A stretch of DNA of 64,000 nt from Pyrinomonadaceae bacterium (GCA_030841105.1 JAVEDE010000073.1:1-64000), one strand, 5' to 3'. Shown: positions 24,433 to 34,643, counted from the first letter of the stretch. Notes: generated by a model from the sequence alone, not told the origin. Numbers and translations: made by a program.

Positions 24433-25425
24433 ATGGCTGATTATCGAGACAAGTTGGACGAGTGGCGCGACGCGGCGCGGCGCAAGGCGCGCGAGTTGGA
24501 CGACAAGTATAAGATCAAGGATCGCGTCGAAGAGGGCGCACGCGCGGCGCAGGACGCGGCGAAGCGCGGGGCGACGCGCGTGATGAGTGAGGCGGAACGC
24601 GCGCGCGCCGAGGCCGAGCGTCTGGGCGACGAGTACGACGTGCGCGAGGGCGTGGGCGAGGTGCGCGGGCAGGCCGTCCGCGTGGCGCAAGAGGCCGAGC
24701 GCGTGGCGCGCGAGGCGAGCGAGAAGTTGCGCGGCGCAGGGCGCACCGCCGGCGAGCGCGCGAACGAAGTTTTCGGCGGCGCGAAGAAACATTACGAACG
24801 CGCGGCGCGTGCCTACAGCGTCGGGGCGGGCGTGACGCGCGCCACCTCCGCGGCGAGCGTCGGTCTGTTCAAAGCGTTCGACTGGGCGCGCGAGAATCCG
24901 AAGCAGGCCGTGCTGGTGTCGCTCTCGATTGCCGGTGGCTTGGGCGCGGGCGCGGTCTTCCCGCGCCTCGACGGTGTGCTCATCGGCGCGCACCCGCACT
25001 GGTTCACACACTCCGCGCTGCCCGTCTGGGCGCTCCGGCGCGCAAGCGCGAAGTTCGACAGTTACCTGAGCGAGCGCGAACGTCTCGTCGCCGCGGGCGA
25101 ACTGTCGGAGGCCGAGCGCAAGCGCGCGGAGTTCGAGCGTTCCATCGTGCGCTACGTGGGCGCGCCGCTCCTCGGCGCGTTCAGTTGCGCGGCCGGTCTC
25201 GCCATCTGCGCGCAGATTTTCCAGCCGGGCAACATCGTCGGCGCGCCCATCAGTTGGATACTCGGCGGCAACCCCGTCCTCGAAGGCATCTGGCTCTTCT
25301 CAAACGGCGTCATCTGCTTCCAGCAGGGCTACAAGTTTTTCATGATCGCGCTGAGAGACCAGCAGGACGTTCATCGAATCATACGCGAGATCAAAGGCTT
25401 GCTGCCCGCGATGGCGACGGCTTAA
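24433..25425 (+). CDS. Coiled-coil membrane protein of unknown function
   Basis: 330 aa. Residues 1-130 are a long charged, Ala/Arg/Glu-rich helix (KDRVEEGARAAQDAAKRGA) like apolipoprotein or LEA-type coiled coils. Three or more hydrophobic segments follow: about 155-180 (VLVSLSIAGGLGAGAVF), near 245 (LLGAFSCAAGLAICAQIF) and near 275-300 (WILGGNPVLEGIWLFSNGV). The ribosome site GGAGG precedes ATG 24433, closely after element 11. A membrane-shaping or stress role is conceivable but not supported directly. Confidence 0.65.
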   Translation: MADYRDKLDEWRDAARRKARELDDKYKIKDRVEEGARAAQDAAKRGATRVMSEAERARAEAERLGDEYDVREGVGEVRGQAVRVAQEAERVAREASEKLRGAGRTAGERANEVFGGAKKHYERAARAYSVGAGVTRATSAASVGLFKAFDWARENPKQAVLVSLSIAGGLGAGAVFPRLDGVLIGAHPHWFTHSALPVWALRRASAKFDSYLSERERLVAAGELSEAERKRAEFERSIVRYVGAPLLGAFSCAAGLAICAQIFQPGNIVGAPISWILGGNPVLEGIWLFSNGVICFQQGYKFFMIALRDQQDVHRIIREIKGLLPAMATA

Positions 25426-25446
25426 CAACGGCCTAACAAACGTTCG

Positions 25447-25482
25447 GAAGGCCGCCCCGTATCGAACTGCGGGGCGGCCTTC
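25447..25482. terminator. Strong bidirectional terminator between convergent genes
   Basis: 13-bp perfect stem, gaaggccgccccg (25447-25459) and cggggcggccttc (25470-25482), 10-nt loop. It sits between the convergent gene ends at 25425 and 25519. Confidence 0.9.
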
Positions 25483-25518
25483 GCTTCGTGATAAACCTTC
25501 CTTTACGTCCGACTCACT

Positions 25519-26598
25519 TCATTCAGTTTTCAACTGCCACACGCCGACGGTTTTGTCCTCGCTCGCGCTCGCAAACCAAGCCCCGTCGGGACTGAATGCG
25601 ACGGAGTACACGTCGTTGGAATGGTGCGAGAAGGTTTGCAGGAGACTGCCGTCTGCCGCGTTCCAGAGGCGCACGGTCACGCCTTTGTTTGAATCGGACG
25701 CGCCGAAAAAATTCTGCCGGAGTTCGCCGAGCATATTCCCGTCCCGGCCGCCGCTCAATATGCGTCTGCCGTCGGGGCTAAAGGCGACGCTGTACATGTG
25801 TTCGGAGTCGCCGCCGAAAGAACGTATGAGACTGCCGTCGGCGGCGTTCCAGAGTTTGACGGTCGAGTCGTCGCCGCAACTGGCAAGGTAACGCCCGTCG
25901 CGGCTGAACATGACGCTCAACACCGCCTGCGTGTGTCCGTTGAGCGTTCTGGTCAGTTGGCCGCCGCGCGCGTCCCAGATATTTATCTTCCGGTCGAAAC
26001 TCGCGCTTGCCAGTTGACGACTGTCGGGGCTGAACGCGACCGACCAGACGTTCAGCGAATGCCCTTCGAGCGTGCGCAGCAAAGTGCCCTGATCGGCATC
26101 CCATAACTTGACGGTCTTGTCTTCGCCGCCGCTCGCGATGCTGTTCCCGTCGGGGCTGTAGGCGATTGCCCAGACGGTGTTCGCGTGGCCGGAAAAAGTT
26201 TTTTGCAGCGTACCGTCGGCCACGCGCCAGAGCCTGACCTGTGCGTCGTAACTGGCGGTGGCGAGGTAAGTCCCGTCGGGGCTGAATGTCAAAGCCGTGA
26301 CGCCCGCCGGGTGTGCGAGAGTGCGAACCACCTGACCGTCCCGTTTCCGCCAGATGTGAACCGCGCCGTCCACGCCGCCGCTCGCAAGGAGTTCGCCGTC
26401 GGGGCTGAACTGAACCTCGAACAGGCGTTCCGCGTGCCCCGTAAACGTGAGGTGATGTTTCGCGAGTCCGCTGTCAACCTTGACGGGTGTCTGCCACGCC
26501 TGAAAAAAAAGCAGGCCGAGAGTCAGCAACAGCAGCAGAGCGGCCGTCACGGCTAAGATTCTTTTCCACGCCCCGCGTCTTTTCGTCTCCGATTGCAT
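25519..26598 (-). CDS. Membrane-anchored seven-bladed WD40 protein
   Basis: 359 aa. An N-terminal membrane anchor (ILAVTAALLLLLTLGLLFF) is followed by seven WD40 repeats, each with a FSPDG turn and terminal W: for example GHAERLFEVQFSPDGELLAS, GHANTVWAIAYSPDGNSIAS, GHSLNVWSVAFSP. Blade 6 carries an insertion of about 18 residues (NMLGELRQNFFGASDSNK) between strands. Seven units make one closed beta-propeller, probably on the periplasmic side, likely a protein-interaction platform. ATG 26598 was chosen because the propeller anchor follows directly; an in-frame start at 26652 adds 18 residues. Confidence 0.82.
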   Translation of the reverse strand: MQSETKRRGAWKRILAVTAALLLLLTLGLLFFQAWQTPVKVDSGLAKHHLTFTGHAERLFEVQFSPDGELLASGGVDGAVHIWRKRDGQVVRTLAHPAGVTALTFSPDGTYLATASYDAQVRLWRVADGTLQKTFSGHANTVWAIAYSPDGNSIASGGEDKTVKLWDADQGTLLRTLEGHSLNVWSVAFSPDSRQLASASFDRKINIWDARGGQLTRTLNGHTQAVLSVMFSRDGRYLASCGDDSTVKLWNAADGSLIRSFGGDSEHMYSVAFSPDGRRILSGGRDGNMLGELRQNFFGASDSNKGVTVRLWNAADGSLLQTFSHHSNDVYSVAFSPDGAWFASASEDKTVGVWQLKTE

Positions 26599-26749
26599 AG
26601 TAGTTCTTTCGCCGACAAGTTCAACGCGAATCGAAACTCCGATTCGAGACAATTACCTAACGAGCGCAATCCGATTCCATTAACAATTTAGTCCACGTGC
26701 CGGAGAGACGGGGCGCGAGTGGGGGGCGGGCGATAACTTGTAAACGGGC

Positions 26750-27802
26750 TTAAGAGATCGAGACGGGGAACAGCACGAAGCAGAGCAGGAAGACCGCGAG
26801 CGTGACGAGCGCGACGAGCGTGCGCGCGCGGCCGAGCGGCGTGAGTTCGTCCTCGGCGCGTGGGTGCGGGACGCGGAGCATGACGAACAGAAGGACGGCG
26901 TAGAGGAATCCACCGGGCGAGTTGTGCCACTGCCAGCCGAGCACTGCGAGCAGCGCCATCGAGACGAAACCCGCGCGGCCGACCCACGCGTGCGTGCGCT
27001 TCCCGAAGACTGCGAAGACCGCATGACCACCGTCGAGTTGTCCGACCGGCAGCAAGTTCAGGCTCGTGACGAGCAGGCCGATCCACGCGGCGAAGTAGAA
27101 AGGGTTGGGCGCGATGTTGTTGATCGAGACGCCGAGCGCAGCGGCGAACAGTCGCAGGAGCGGCGGGTCGTTGAAGGTGATGAGCGTGCCCGCTGCGGCC
27201 GACTCCGCGAGGGGCGGCGCGGGCTGTGCGGTCAGGATGGCGAGCGCGGCGACGGGGATGATGACAGCGAAGCCCGCGAGCGGCCCGGCGACGCCGATGT
27301 CGAAGAGCGCGCGTCGCGTCGGGATGGGCGATTTGATCTTGATGAACGCGCCGAACGTGCCCGCGAGAAAGAGCGGCGGCGCGGGGATGAAGAAGGGGAG
27401 CGTGGCGCGGACGCCGTAGCGTCGGCAGGCGACGTAGTGCCCGGCCTCGTGCGCGAGCAGGATGGAGAGCAATGCGGCGGCGAACGTCGCCCCTGCGGCG
27501 ATCAGTTCCGTGTGCGCGAGCGCCTGACGGAGCAGTTCGCGGACGGAGAGGAAGTAGTAAGCCGGGACGTAGACGACGTAGCCGAGCCAACCGGCGGGCG
27601 CGGCGAGGTTCGGTTCGACTTCCGTGAAGCCCGCCGCCATCGTCGCCTGCATGATCCCTGCGAGCGTGGCCGTCACGGCGGTCAGCACAAAGAGCGCGGA
27701 CGCACGCGCCCACTCACGCGCGGTCGGTCGCGCCGACGGCCGATCCCATGATGCTGCGTGCTGAGAAGCGAGAGGCGGGAGCGTGTGAAGTGTCTCGGAC
27801 AT
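26750..27802 (-). CDS. Site-2-protease-type M50 metalloprotease
   Basis: 350-aa polytopic membrane protease. Zinc motif HEAGH (118-122, LLAHEAGHYVACRRYG) and the second metal motif LNLLPVGQLDGGHAVF near residue 270 are both intact. The FFIPAPPLFLAGTFGAFIKI stretch is typical of the EGY/bacterial S2P branch, and no PDZ domain is present. It would cut membrane-embedded substrates such as anti-sigma factors; none is encoded nearby. ATG 27802 directly follows element 12 on the minus strand. Confidence 0.85.
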   Translation of the reverse strand: MSETLHTLPPLASQHAASWDRPSARPTAREWARASALFVLTAVTATLAGIMQATMAAGFTEVEPNLAAPAGWLGYVVYVPAYYFLSVRELLRQALAHTELIAAGATFAAALLSILLAHEAGHYVACRRYGVRATLPFFIPAPPLFLAGTFGAFIKIKSPIPTRRALFDIGVAGPLAGFAVIIPVAALAILTAQPAPPLAESAAAGTLITFNDPPLLRLFAAALGVSINNIAPNPFYFAAWIGLLVTSLNLLPVGQLDGGHAVFAVFGKRTHAWVGRAGFVSMALLAVLGWQWHNSPGGFLYAVLLFVMLRVPHPRAEDELTPLGRARTLVALVTLAVFLLCFVLFPVSIS

Positions 27803-27807
27803 AATTC

Positions 27808-27948
27808 AAGTGACGAGTGACAAGTGACGAGTGACAAGTTAGGAGATAGTAGATCGTGAATCGTCAATCGCGAACGGAGGAAAGCGGTTTTCTCTATTCA
27901 AGATTGACGATTCACGATCTACTTCTTTTCTTACTCGTCACTTGTCAC
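27808..27948. repeat. Nested heptamer inverted-repeat element 12, entering the HU gene
   Basis: Outer GTGACGA/GTGACAA arm, inner GTGAATC/GTCAATC arm, loop aacggaggaaagcggtttt, inner right TTGACGA/TTCACGA, outer right TCGTCAC/TTGTCAC. On the minus strand the outer arm encodes the C-terminal AVTSDE and stop of the HU gene. Confidence 0.9.
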
Positions 27949-28263
27949 TGCGTTCGGCACATCGGTGTCGTGTCCGGCGTCGTCTTCGGCGTCGAAGCCG
28001 TGGGCTTGGAGTTCCTTGCCGGGCTTGAAGCGGATGGTCTTGCCCGTCGGGATGGCGACCTCTTCGCCGGTGCGCGGGTTGCGGCCGACGCCGCGCTTGC
28101 GCGGTTTGACGACGAAGACGCCGAAGCCGCGCAGTTCGATGCGTTCGCCGCGCGCGAGCGCCTCTTTCATCGAGTGAAAGAGCGCGTCCACCGCCTGCTC
28201 GGCCTTCATCTTCGGCACGCCTGTGCGGTCGGCCACGCGGTTCACGATGTCGAGTTTAATCAC
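27931..28263 (-). CDS. hup: HU/IHF-family DNA-binding protein
   Basis: Nucleoid protein that bends DNA as a dimer. The canonical 90-residue fold is complete: MIKLDIVNRVADRTG, ERIELRGFGVFVV, the DNA-binding arm RKRGVGRNPRTGEEV and IRFKPGKEL. The C-terminus is extended to 110 aa by an acidic tail (DAEDDAGHDTDV) ending NAVTSDE. The last six residues and the TAA come from heptamer element 12. HU versus IHF cannot be separated by eye. Confidence 0.9.
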   Translation of the reverse strand: MIKLDIVNRVADRTGVPKMKAEQAVDALFHSMKEALARGERIELRGFGVFVVKPRKRGVGRNPRTGEEVAIPTGKTIRFKPGKELQAHGFDAEDDAGHDTDVPNAVTSDE

Positions 28264-28498
28264 GCTGGTTGAGCCTCCGTTAGCGTCCGTCGGACTGGCG
28301 GAAATTGATCTGTAAAGTATGGACGCCGCTTGATAAACGATAATAGAGACGCGCCGCGAACGCTGTCAAGCAAACGCCCACTCCGTTGCCCGGCCGCGCG
28401 CCGCGCCCCCGCGTTGACAAAGCGCGCGGCGCGCGGCTAACCTCGAAAGCAAGTGATCTACGAGTAGCCGACAGAACGGACGAGTAACGAAGAAGCCT
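28264..28498. promoter_or_regulatory. Divergent promoter region of hup and lepB
   Basis: On the plus strand, TTGACA (28414-28419) with an 18-nt spacer to TAACCT (28438-28443) could serve lepB; the -10 is weak. No heptamer element. No clear minus-strand promoter was seen. Confidence 0.4.
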
Positions 28499-29209
28499 AT
28501 GTTCAAGCGTCAGGGAGCGCGCCGCAGCCCGCAGTTCGGCGACATCGGGGTCGAGGACGACCGCGACATCGAAGTGCAGCGGCTCGACCGCGAATCGCGC
28601 AAGCACTTCTGGTCGGAGGCGCGGCTGCTCCTGCGCGATCTCGTCTTCGCGCTCCTGATCGCCGCGCTGTTCGTCGTCTTCGTCGTGCAGCCCGTCAAGG
28701 TCGAAGGCACTTCGATGCTGCCGCGCCTCCACGACGGCGAGCGCATCTTCGTCAACAAACTCGTCTACTACCACTGGCCGAAACTCGACCGCGGCGACAT
28801 CGTGGTCTTCTGGTTTCCCGACGACCCCGATAAGAGCTACATCAAACGCGTCATCGGTCTGCCGGGCGAGGTGGTGGAAGTGCGCGGCGGGCGCATCCAG
28901 ATCAACGGGCAGGATTTGAACGAGCCGTATCTCGACCCGCAACTCAACGTGGGGCGCATGACGCTCCCGCCCGCGCTCGTCAAACCGCACTACTATTTCG
29001 TGATGGGCGACAACCGCGACAATTCCAGCGACTCGCGTATCTGGGGGCAAGTGCCGGAAAAATATATCTACGGCAAGGCGCTCTTGCGCTACTGGCCGCT
29101 CGCCGACGCGACCATTATCCGCCACGAGACCGACTACGCGCTCACCGTCCCCGACGGGATGCCGACGCCTTTCGTCACCCCGGATGAGGACGAGGAGGTC
29201 GAGCCGTGA
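28499..29209 (+). CDS. lepB: Signal peptidase I
   Basis: Removes signal peptides from secreted proteins at the outer face of the inner membrane. 236 aa with one membrane helix (about 45-64, [16 protein letters not shown]). Catalytic Ser72 lies in EGTSMLPRL and catalytic Lys116 in [12 protein letters not shown]; boxes D and E read [11 protein letters not shown]. The N-terminus has about 40 polar residues before the helix. It is in line with the Yip1/TPR gene across element 13. Confidence 0.93.
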   Translation: MFKRQGARRSPQFGDIGVEDDRDIEVQRLDRESRKHFWSEARLLLRDLVFALLIAALFVVFVVQPVKVEGTSMLPRLHDGERIFVNKLVYYHWPKLDRGDIVVFWFPDDPDKSYIKRVIGLPGEVVEVRGGRIQINGQDLNEPYLDPQLNVGRMTLPPALVKPHYYFVMGDNRDNSSDSRIWGQVPEKYIYGKALLRYWPLADATIIRHETDYALTVPDGMPTPFVTPDEDEEVEP

Positions 29210-29225
29210 GAAGAAAGTGATCAGA

Positions 29226-29315
29226 AGGTGAGCAGTGAGTAGTGAGCAGTCAAAACTGTTCCGGCTGTTCACTGCTCATTGTTCACTGCTCATTGTTCAC
29301 TGCTTACTGCTTACT
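29226..29315. repeat. Heptamer inverted-repeat element 13 (AGTGAGC family)
   Basis: Left arm GTGAGCA/GTGAGTA/GTGAGCA, loop aaaactgttccggct, right arm TTCACTG/CTCATTG/TTCACTG/CTTACTG. It lies between lepB and ATG 29323, ending about 7 nt before it. Confidence 0.9.
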
Positions 29316-29322
29316 GAATTGA

Positions 29323-30645
29323 ATGCTTGACTGGTTAAAGCCGCTGCTGATGATGTTCTACGCGCCCGTGCGCGCGATGGGCTTGGTGCGCGACCGCGCG
29401 CCGCTCGGTTTCGCCGCCGCGCTCGCGCTCGGCGCGAAAGTGATCTACGTACTCTACGCGCAGTGGCCGTATCTGGCCGCGCCGCTGCTGGGAGCGGACG
29501 ACGGCGACGGCGGTGGGGCGTTCGTCGCGTTCGCTGTCCTGAGCGGGACGGTAGGCAGCCTGCTCTTAGTCGCCGTCATCTTCGTCCCCGGCCTTGTCTT
29601 CTTCGCCAACCTGTTCGAGCGGCGCGGCAGTTTCAGTCTGGTGTTGCAACAGGAGTTCGCGCCCACCGCTTCGGCCGTCTGTTACGCGTGGGCGGCGGCG
29701 CACATCGCCGCCCTGCCGCTCGCCGTCATCTCGCGCGCGAGTGGCTTTGAAGCGCAGTGGCTCGCCAAGGTTCAAGAGTTCTGGGAGACGTTCGGCCGTC
29801 AACAGAACGTGACGCCAGACGTGATGGCGCAGTTGACCGACCCGCAGCAACTATCGCAGAGCATCTCGTCGGCCATCGTGCTGCCCTTCTTCCTGCTGTG
29901 GACGCTCGTCGGCGTGCGCGAAGTGTTCCGTCTCTCGTGGCCGCGTGCGGCGGCGGCGTTCGTCGGCGGCGGCGTCATCATGGTGTTGGTGTCGCCGTTC
30001 ATCGCGCTGCTCGGTCGTTTCCTCGCCTCGCCGTTCCTGCTGCTCATGCTGTTCCTCTTGCTGCGCGGCTACTTCGGCGAGGTGATGCGCACGCAGCGCG
30101 CACGCGCCTCTTTCCGCCAGAACCTCGAAGCCGCCACGCTCAACCCGGCCGATGCCTCCGCGCATTACAACCTCGGCCTCGTCCACCTCCAGCGCAAAGA
30201 ACTAGCCGAGGCCAGACAGCGTTTCCAGCGCGCCGTCGAGATTGACGCCGACGAGGTGGACGCGCATTTTCAACTCGGCCGCATCAGCCGCATGGAGAAC
30301 GATCTGGCGGGCGCGATTCAGCGTTTCGAGCAGGTCGTGGCGCGCGACCAGAGTCATTCGCAACACGAAATCTGGCGCGAGATCGGCGCGACCTATCTCG
30401 CCGCCGGTCAGCACTCGGACGCGCACGACGCGCTCGAACGTTTTCTCGACCGCCGTCAGGCCGACCCCGAAGGCTTGTACCTGATGGGGCGCGCTCTCTC
30501 CGGCATGGGGCGCACGCGCGAGGCCGCCGACTCGATGCGCGCCTGCATCGAGGCCGTCAAGACCGCGCCCGCCTACAAGTACCGCGCCGAGAAACGCTGG
30601 CTCAACGAGGCGCAGCAGTTTTTGCGGACACAGGCGACGAATTGA
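29323..30645 (+). CDS. Yip1-like membrane protein with C-terminal TPRs
   Basis: 440 aa. The N-terminal 250 residues form a Yip1-domain-like membrane region with five or six hydrophobic segments (for example [36 protein letters not shown]). The C-terminal part (about 265-435) has TPR units: [40 protein letters not shown] and a further pair. The carA start follows 2 nt after its TGA, so they share a transcript. Function unknown. Confidence 0.75.
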   Translation: MLDWLKPLLMMFYAPVRAMGLVRDRAPLGFAAALALGAKVIYVLYAQWPYLAAPLLGADDGDGGGAFVAFAVLSGTVGSLLLVAVIFVPGLVFFANLFERRGSFSLVLQQEFAPTASAVCYAWAAAHIAALPLAVISRASGFEAQWLAKVQEFWETFGRQQNVTPDVMAQLTDPQQLSQSISSAIVLPFFLLWTLVGVREVFRLSWPRAAAAFVGGGVIMVLVSPFIALLGRFLASPFLLLMLFLLLRGYFGEVMRTQRARASFRQNLEAATLNPADASAHYNLGLVHLQRKELAEARQRFQRAVEIDADEVDAHFQLGRISRMENDLAGAIQRFEQVVARDQSHSQHEIWREIGATYLAAGQHSDAHDALERFLDRRQADPEGLYLMGRALSGMGRTREAADSMRACIEAVKTAPAYKYRAEKRWLNEAQQFLRTQATN

Positions 30646-30647
30646 TT

Positions 30648-31754
30648 ATGAGTGAGAATAAACCAGCGCTGCTCGCGCTCGAAGATGGACGCACCTTTCG
30701 CGGTCGCTCGTGGGGCGCGGAGGGTGAAGTGTGCGGCGAGATGGTCTTCAACACCTCGATGTCCGGCTATCAGGAAGTGTTGACCGACCCGTCCTACGCC
30801 GGACAGATCGTCTGCATGACCTACCCGCTCATCGGCAACTACGGCGTGAACTCGGCGGACGCCGAATCGGGTCGCCCGTGGGTCGAAGGCTTCGTCGTGC
30901 GCGAGGCTAGCCGCACGATCTCCAACTGGCGCGCGGAAGAAACTCTGGACGCTTATTTGAAACGTTGGCAGATCGTCGCCATTGATCACATAGACACGCG
31001 CGCTCTCGTCCGTCACATCCGCGACCGCGGCGCGATGCGCGCGTGCCTGTCAACAATCGAACTTGATGTGGAGACGCTGGTCGCGCGCGCGCGCTCGTCC
31101 GAGGCGATGGAGAACAGGGAACTGGCGAGCGTCGTCACGACGAAGGAGACGTACACCGTTCCGGCCGAAGGCGCGGAGCGTTTCCACGTCGTCTGTTACG
31201 ACTTCGGCGTGAAGTTGAATTCCTTGCGTGAGTTCGCGCGCCTCGGCTGCCGCCTGACGGTCGTGCCCGCCTCGATGCCCGCGTCGGAAGTGTTGGCCTT
31301 GAAGCCCGACGGCATCTTTCTCTCGAACGGGCCGGGCGACCCTGCTTCGATGACGGGGGTGGTCGAAGAGATCGCGCGCGTCGCGGGTTCGGGCGTGCCG
31401 ACCTTCGGCATCTGCTTCGGCCATCAACTCTTGGGGCGCGCCTTCGGCGGCTCGACCTACAAACTCCGCTTCGGCCACCGCGGTGGCAACCAGCCCGTGC
31501 GCGAACAGGCGACGGGGACAATCGAGATCACCTCGCACAACCACGGTTTCGCCGTGCAGGCCGACACGCTTCCCGCCGAAGTGGAGGTCACGCACATCAA
31601 CCTCAACGACAACTGCGTCGAGGGCATGCGCCACAAGCGACTGCCCGTCTTCTCCGTCCAGTACCACCCGGAAGCCGCGCCCGGCCCGCACGACGCCGCG
31701 CACCACTTCCTACGCTTCATCGAACTGATGGAGCGGACGTCGAAGCCCGCGTAA
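30648..31754 (+). CDS. carA: Carbamoyl-phosphate synthase small (glutaminase) subunit
   Basis: Hydrolyses glutamine to supply ammonia to CarB for carbamoyl phosphate, feeding arginine and pyrimidine synthesis. 368 aa. The N-terminal CPSase_sm domain reads [19 protein letters not shown]. The class I glutaminase domain has nucleophile Cys in [11 protein letters not shown] and the His/Glu pair in [15 protein letters not shown] 30648 lies 2 nt after the preceding stop. carB is not adjacent: the next gene is convergent and unrelated. Confidence 0.95.
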   Translation: MSENKPALLALEDGRTFRGRSWGAEGEVCGEMVFNTSMSGYQEVLTDPSYAGQIVCMTYPLIGNYGVNSADAESGRPWVEGFVVREASRTISNWRAEETLDAYLKRWQIVAIDHIDTRALVRHIRDRGAMRACLSTIELDVETLVARARSSEAMENRELASVVTTKETYTVPAEGAERFHVVCYDFGVKLNSLREFARLGCRLTVVPASMPASEVLALKPDGIFLSNGPGDPASMTGVVEEIARVAGSGVPTFGICFGHQLLGRAFGGSTYKLRFGHRGGNQPVREQATGTIEITSHNHGFAVQADTLPAEVEVTHINLNDNCVEGMRHKRLPVFSVQYHPEAAPGPHDAAHHFLRFIELMERTSKPA

Positions 31755-31790
31755 GCGCACAATGCAAGCGACGCCCGACCGGCATCCGGT

Positions 31791-33044
31791 TTACGGCACA
31801 GGAGTGAAGCCCGTCAGCGGGTTGCCGTAAAAGGCGTCGGTCTTCCATGCCGCCTTATCCCACGTGCCGTCTTGATCTCCGATGATCGTGACGGGGACGA
31901 TGAGACGTTCGGTGCCGAGCTTGTTCGAGGCGGCGAGGCTGTTGTCGAGCTTGCCGCCCGCCGGGACGTTGAACTTGACCGAGCGCGCCAGCTTGTTGTT
32001 CCACAGCACCTTCAACTCATACTCGCCGGGGTTTTTGTCCATCAAGTGCGGAGGCCCGAAGCCCCACTGATCGCCCGACCTATCCCACCCGCGCACGTTG
32101 TTGAAGGTGCAACGGACGCGCGCCCACTTCGCCTTCTGCGGCGCGTCCTTCTCGTCAACGAAATGCGTGGTGTTGTTGTCCACGTCCGACTCGCAACTGG
32201 CCTTGCCGACCTGCTGCCCCTCATACATGATCCTGCCCACCTCCTTGCCCTGATAGAAGAGGTGCGGGTCTAAGTTATACGCCTCGCCGCGCACCCAGAA
32301 GGCGACGTTGAGAATAGGCCTGTCCCAGCCCTTCAGATCGTCCTGCGTGTAATAGACGTAGCCGATGGGCAGGTTCCAGTCGTGGTCTATGTAGTAGACG
32401 AAGTGGTTGGCGAACTTGCCGGTCTTGATCTCGTTGGAGTGAACCTTCGCGGCCTTCGCCTTGCCGTTGAAGATCGTCGTGTCGGCTCCGGCCAACTCGT
32501 TCCGCATCTTGATGGCGAAGGTGAAGGGGCCGGTGTAGGTCGTCCCCTTCTCCTCGGGCACACCGTCGCGCCCGCCGCATTCGGTCTTCCACCAGCGGTC
32601 GGACGGCGTCTCCTCGGTGCGGCAATCGAACTTGACGGGCGGCGCGCCCGGCACTGTGTATTCGACGTAGAGTTGGCCGCCGCTCGGAATGGGGCCGTTG
32701 ACGCGGTAGCTGATGAGCGGCGCCCAACTGAAGGTGTCGTAGTTGCCCTTGTAGGAGCTGAAGGTGAAGGCTCTCAACTGCACCGAGTCTTTGGCGATAG
32801 TCGGATGGTCTTGGCCGCCGGATGCACTCGCGGGGGACGACGCAGGCTTCGTCTCGTTTCGAGTCTCCGGCTGCGACGGCGCGGGCTGCGCGTCGGGAGA
32901 CGGTTGTGCGGTCGTGGCCGGGGTGGGTTTCGGTTGCGGCTTCGGGATTCTCGGAATCCTCGGAATTTGAGCCGACGCAATTTGTAAGGTCAAAAGGGCG
33001 ACGATGAAAAACGCCGTCGGGGCGAGCCATGAACTCCGTCTCAT
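31791..33044 (-). CDS. Secreted protein of unknown function
   Basis: 417 aa with a signal peptide (PTAFFIVALLTLQIASAQ) and a Pro/Lys/Ala-rich linker (about 27-75). A large domain rich in Trp, Tyr and Asn follows (FTFSSYKGNYDTFSWAPLIS, GYVYYTQDDLKGWDRPILNV). Two Cys pairs occur (FDCRTEE...TECGG, ASCESD...VRCTF). Ribosome site GAGGAGA precedes ATG 33044. No family recognised; likely periplasmic or extracellular. Confidence 0.7.
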   Translation of the reverse strand: MRRSSWLAPTAFFIVALLTLQIASAQIPRIPRIPKPQPKPTPATTAQPSPDAQPAPSQPETRNETKPASSPASASGGQDHPTIAKDSVQLRAFTFSSYKGNYDTFSWAPLISYRVNGPIPSGGQLYVEYTVPGAPPVKFDCRTEETPSDRWWKTECGGRDGVPEEKGTTYTGPFTFAIKMRNELAGADTTIFNGKAKAAKVHSNEIKTGKFANHFVYYIDHDWNLPIGYVYYTQDDLKGWDRPILNVAFWVRGEAYNLDPHLFYQGKEVGRIMYEGQQVGKASCESDVDNNTTHFVDEKDAPQKAKWARVRCTFNNVRGWDRSGDQWGFGPPHLMDKNPGEYELKVLWNNKLARSVKFNVPAGGKLDNSLAASNKLGTERLIVPVTIIGDQDGTWDKAAWKTDAFYGNPLTGFTPVP

Positions 33045-33349
33045 TCTTCGATTCTCCTCTCGCTTTCTTAATCGCTTCAACGTCCGATCTGCTCGCCGGT
33101 AGCTCAAGCAGATCGGAGCGGCAGAGAGTGCGCTTCGCGTGGTCTCACTCTTTCGCGGGTGATCGAACTGTCGGGGTTGAACTGTCGGGGGAAATTATTA
33201 CTGATTGACTTGCGTGTCAATGATTTCTCTGACGGGCGAGGCAAATTTTGAGTTGAGAAAAAGAGCGTAACAAATGAACTCGCTTGCCCTACACGCGAAA
33301 CTCTCTCGCACCGCGTGACGCTAAAAGTTTGCGCGGCAACCGAACGCCG
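33045..33349. other. Intergenic region upstream of the 33044 gene
   Basis: About 305 nt between two minus-strand genes, without a gene. It holds the promoter and dyad listed separately, a direct repeat at 33165-33190, and a run of unremarkable sequence to 33349. No heptamer element. Confidence 0.4.
33192..33220 (-). promoter_or_regulatory. Candidate promoter for the secreted protein gene, with an overlapping palindrome
   Basis: Read on the minus strand: TTGACA (33220-33215), 17-nt spacer, TAATTT (33197-33192). The -35 overlaps a perfect dyad attgac-N6-gtcaat (33204-33221), which could be an operator. A 14-bp direct repeat (ctgtcggggttgaa type, 33165-33190) lies downstream. Confidence 0.55.
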
Positions 33350-34636
33350 CTACCCTTCGCTCTGCAATTTCGGCTTCGACGGCGTCGCCGGGGCGACGGG
33401 AGTGGCTGTCGCTGCGGTGGCGGCGGGCGGCGTCGCAGCAGCGGGCGGCGTCGCGGTGGCCTCGCCGGGTTTGAGTAGACTGGCGACGATGCCTTCGTCC
33501 TTGCCGCGGTGTTCGAGCCAGTGGCGGTAGCCGACGGAGATGATGGCGATGACGGGGATGGCGAGGAAGATGCCTGCGACGCCCGCGAGTTCCGCGCCGC
33601 ACAGAATGGCGAGGATGACTGCGAGCGGGTGCAGGTGGATGCCCTGACCGATGATGCGCGGGTAGGTCACGTAGTCGTGGACGATGCGCAGGACGGCGAG
33701 GAAGATGAAGACGAAGAGCGCCTGCCCCGACGAGTGGAAACTCGACACCGCCACGGCCAGCACGAAGATGACGAGCGGCCCGGCGAGCGGGATGAATTCC
33801 AGAAACCCCGCGAGGATGCCTAAGACGAGCGCATAGGGCACGCCGATCAGGATGAAGCCGATGGTGCAGATGACGCCGATCAAAAGGCACGCGATCAGTT
33901 GCGCGCGGATGTAGGCGGCGAGCGTGCTGTTCACGTCTTGGAAAAGTTCGTCGCCGCGCCAGCGCATCCGCCCGCGCGGGAGCATCTGCAAGGCGGTGCG
34001 GCGGAAGCTGTCTGCGTCTTTCAATAGGAAGAAGGCGAGGATGGGGATCAAGACCAGCCACGGCGCATAGCCGAGCGCGAAGGTCGCCGTGGTGACGGCG
34101 GTGCTTTGCAGGTAAGCCGTGACGGTGTGGACGGTCTCCGTGACAGTTCCCTGCACGGACTCGCGCGCGGGCGAGGGGATGCGTTGATAGAACCGCTCCA
34201 ACTTTTGCGTGCTGTCCGAGATGGTTTTGGAGTAGGTGGGCGCTTGCCGCCCGATCTCCGTGATCTGTTCTCCGACCTGCGGGAGTAGGAGGTAGACCGT
34301 GAGGCCGAGGCCGCCGAAGATGATTACGTAGACGACGCCGATGGCGAGCGTGCGCGGAACGAAATGTTCGCGCTTGCGCCCGCGCAACCAGACGGGGCGG
34401 TGGACGAATTCCACGAGCGGCGCGATCAAATAGGCGAAGAAGATCGAGAGCACCAGCAGGAGGATGACGCCTTCGAGCATGTACAGCGCCCAGATGACCG
34501 CCGCCACGCCGAGTATGATCAGGATCAGGCGCAGCACCGCGCGCGTCTGCGGCCACGAAGCCTCCGCGGCCGCCACCGCCGCCGTCTCCGCAACTTCTTC
34601 CACCTCTTGCTTGTGCTTGCTCTTCCGCTCGGCCAT
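33350..34636 (-). CDS. AI-2E family (YdiK/PerM) transporter
   Basis: 428-aa inner-membrane protein with seven or eight hydrophobic segments in the AI-2E family pattern: VIWALYMLEGVILLLVLSIF, a large loop (about 110-220), then IACLLIGVICTIGFILIGVP, GILAGFLEFIPLAGPLVIF and AVILAILCGAELAGVAGIFL. Members export small signals or act as Na+/H+ antiporters; the substrate cannot be told. The C-terminal 35 residues are Ala/Thr/Pro low-complexity. Confidence 0.85.
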   Translation of the reverse strand: MAERKSKHKQEVEEVAETAAVAAAEASWPQTRAVLRLILIILGVAAVIWALYMLEGVILLLVLSIFFAYLIAPLVEFVHRPVWLRGRKREHFVPRTLAIGVVYVIIFGGLGLTVYLLLPQVGEQITEIGRQAPTYSKTISDSTQKLERFYQRIPSPARESVQGTVTETVHTVTAYLQSTAVTTATFALGYAPWLVLIPILAFFLLKDADSFRRTALQMLPRGRMRWRGDELFQDVNSTLAAYIRAQLIACLLIGVICTIGFILIGVPYALVLGILAGFLEFIPLAGPLVIFVLAVAVSSFHSSGQALFVFIFLAVLRIVHDYVTYPRIIGQGIHLHPLAVILAILCGAELAGVAGIFLAIPVIAIISVGYRHWLEHRGKDEGIVASLLKPGEATATPPAAATPPAATAATATPVAPATPSKPKLQSEG

Positions 34637-34643
34637 GACAATT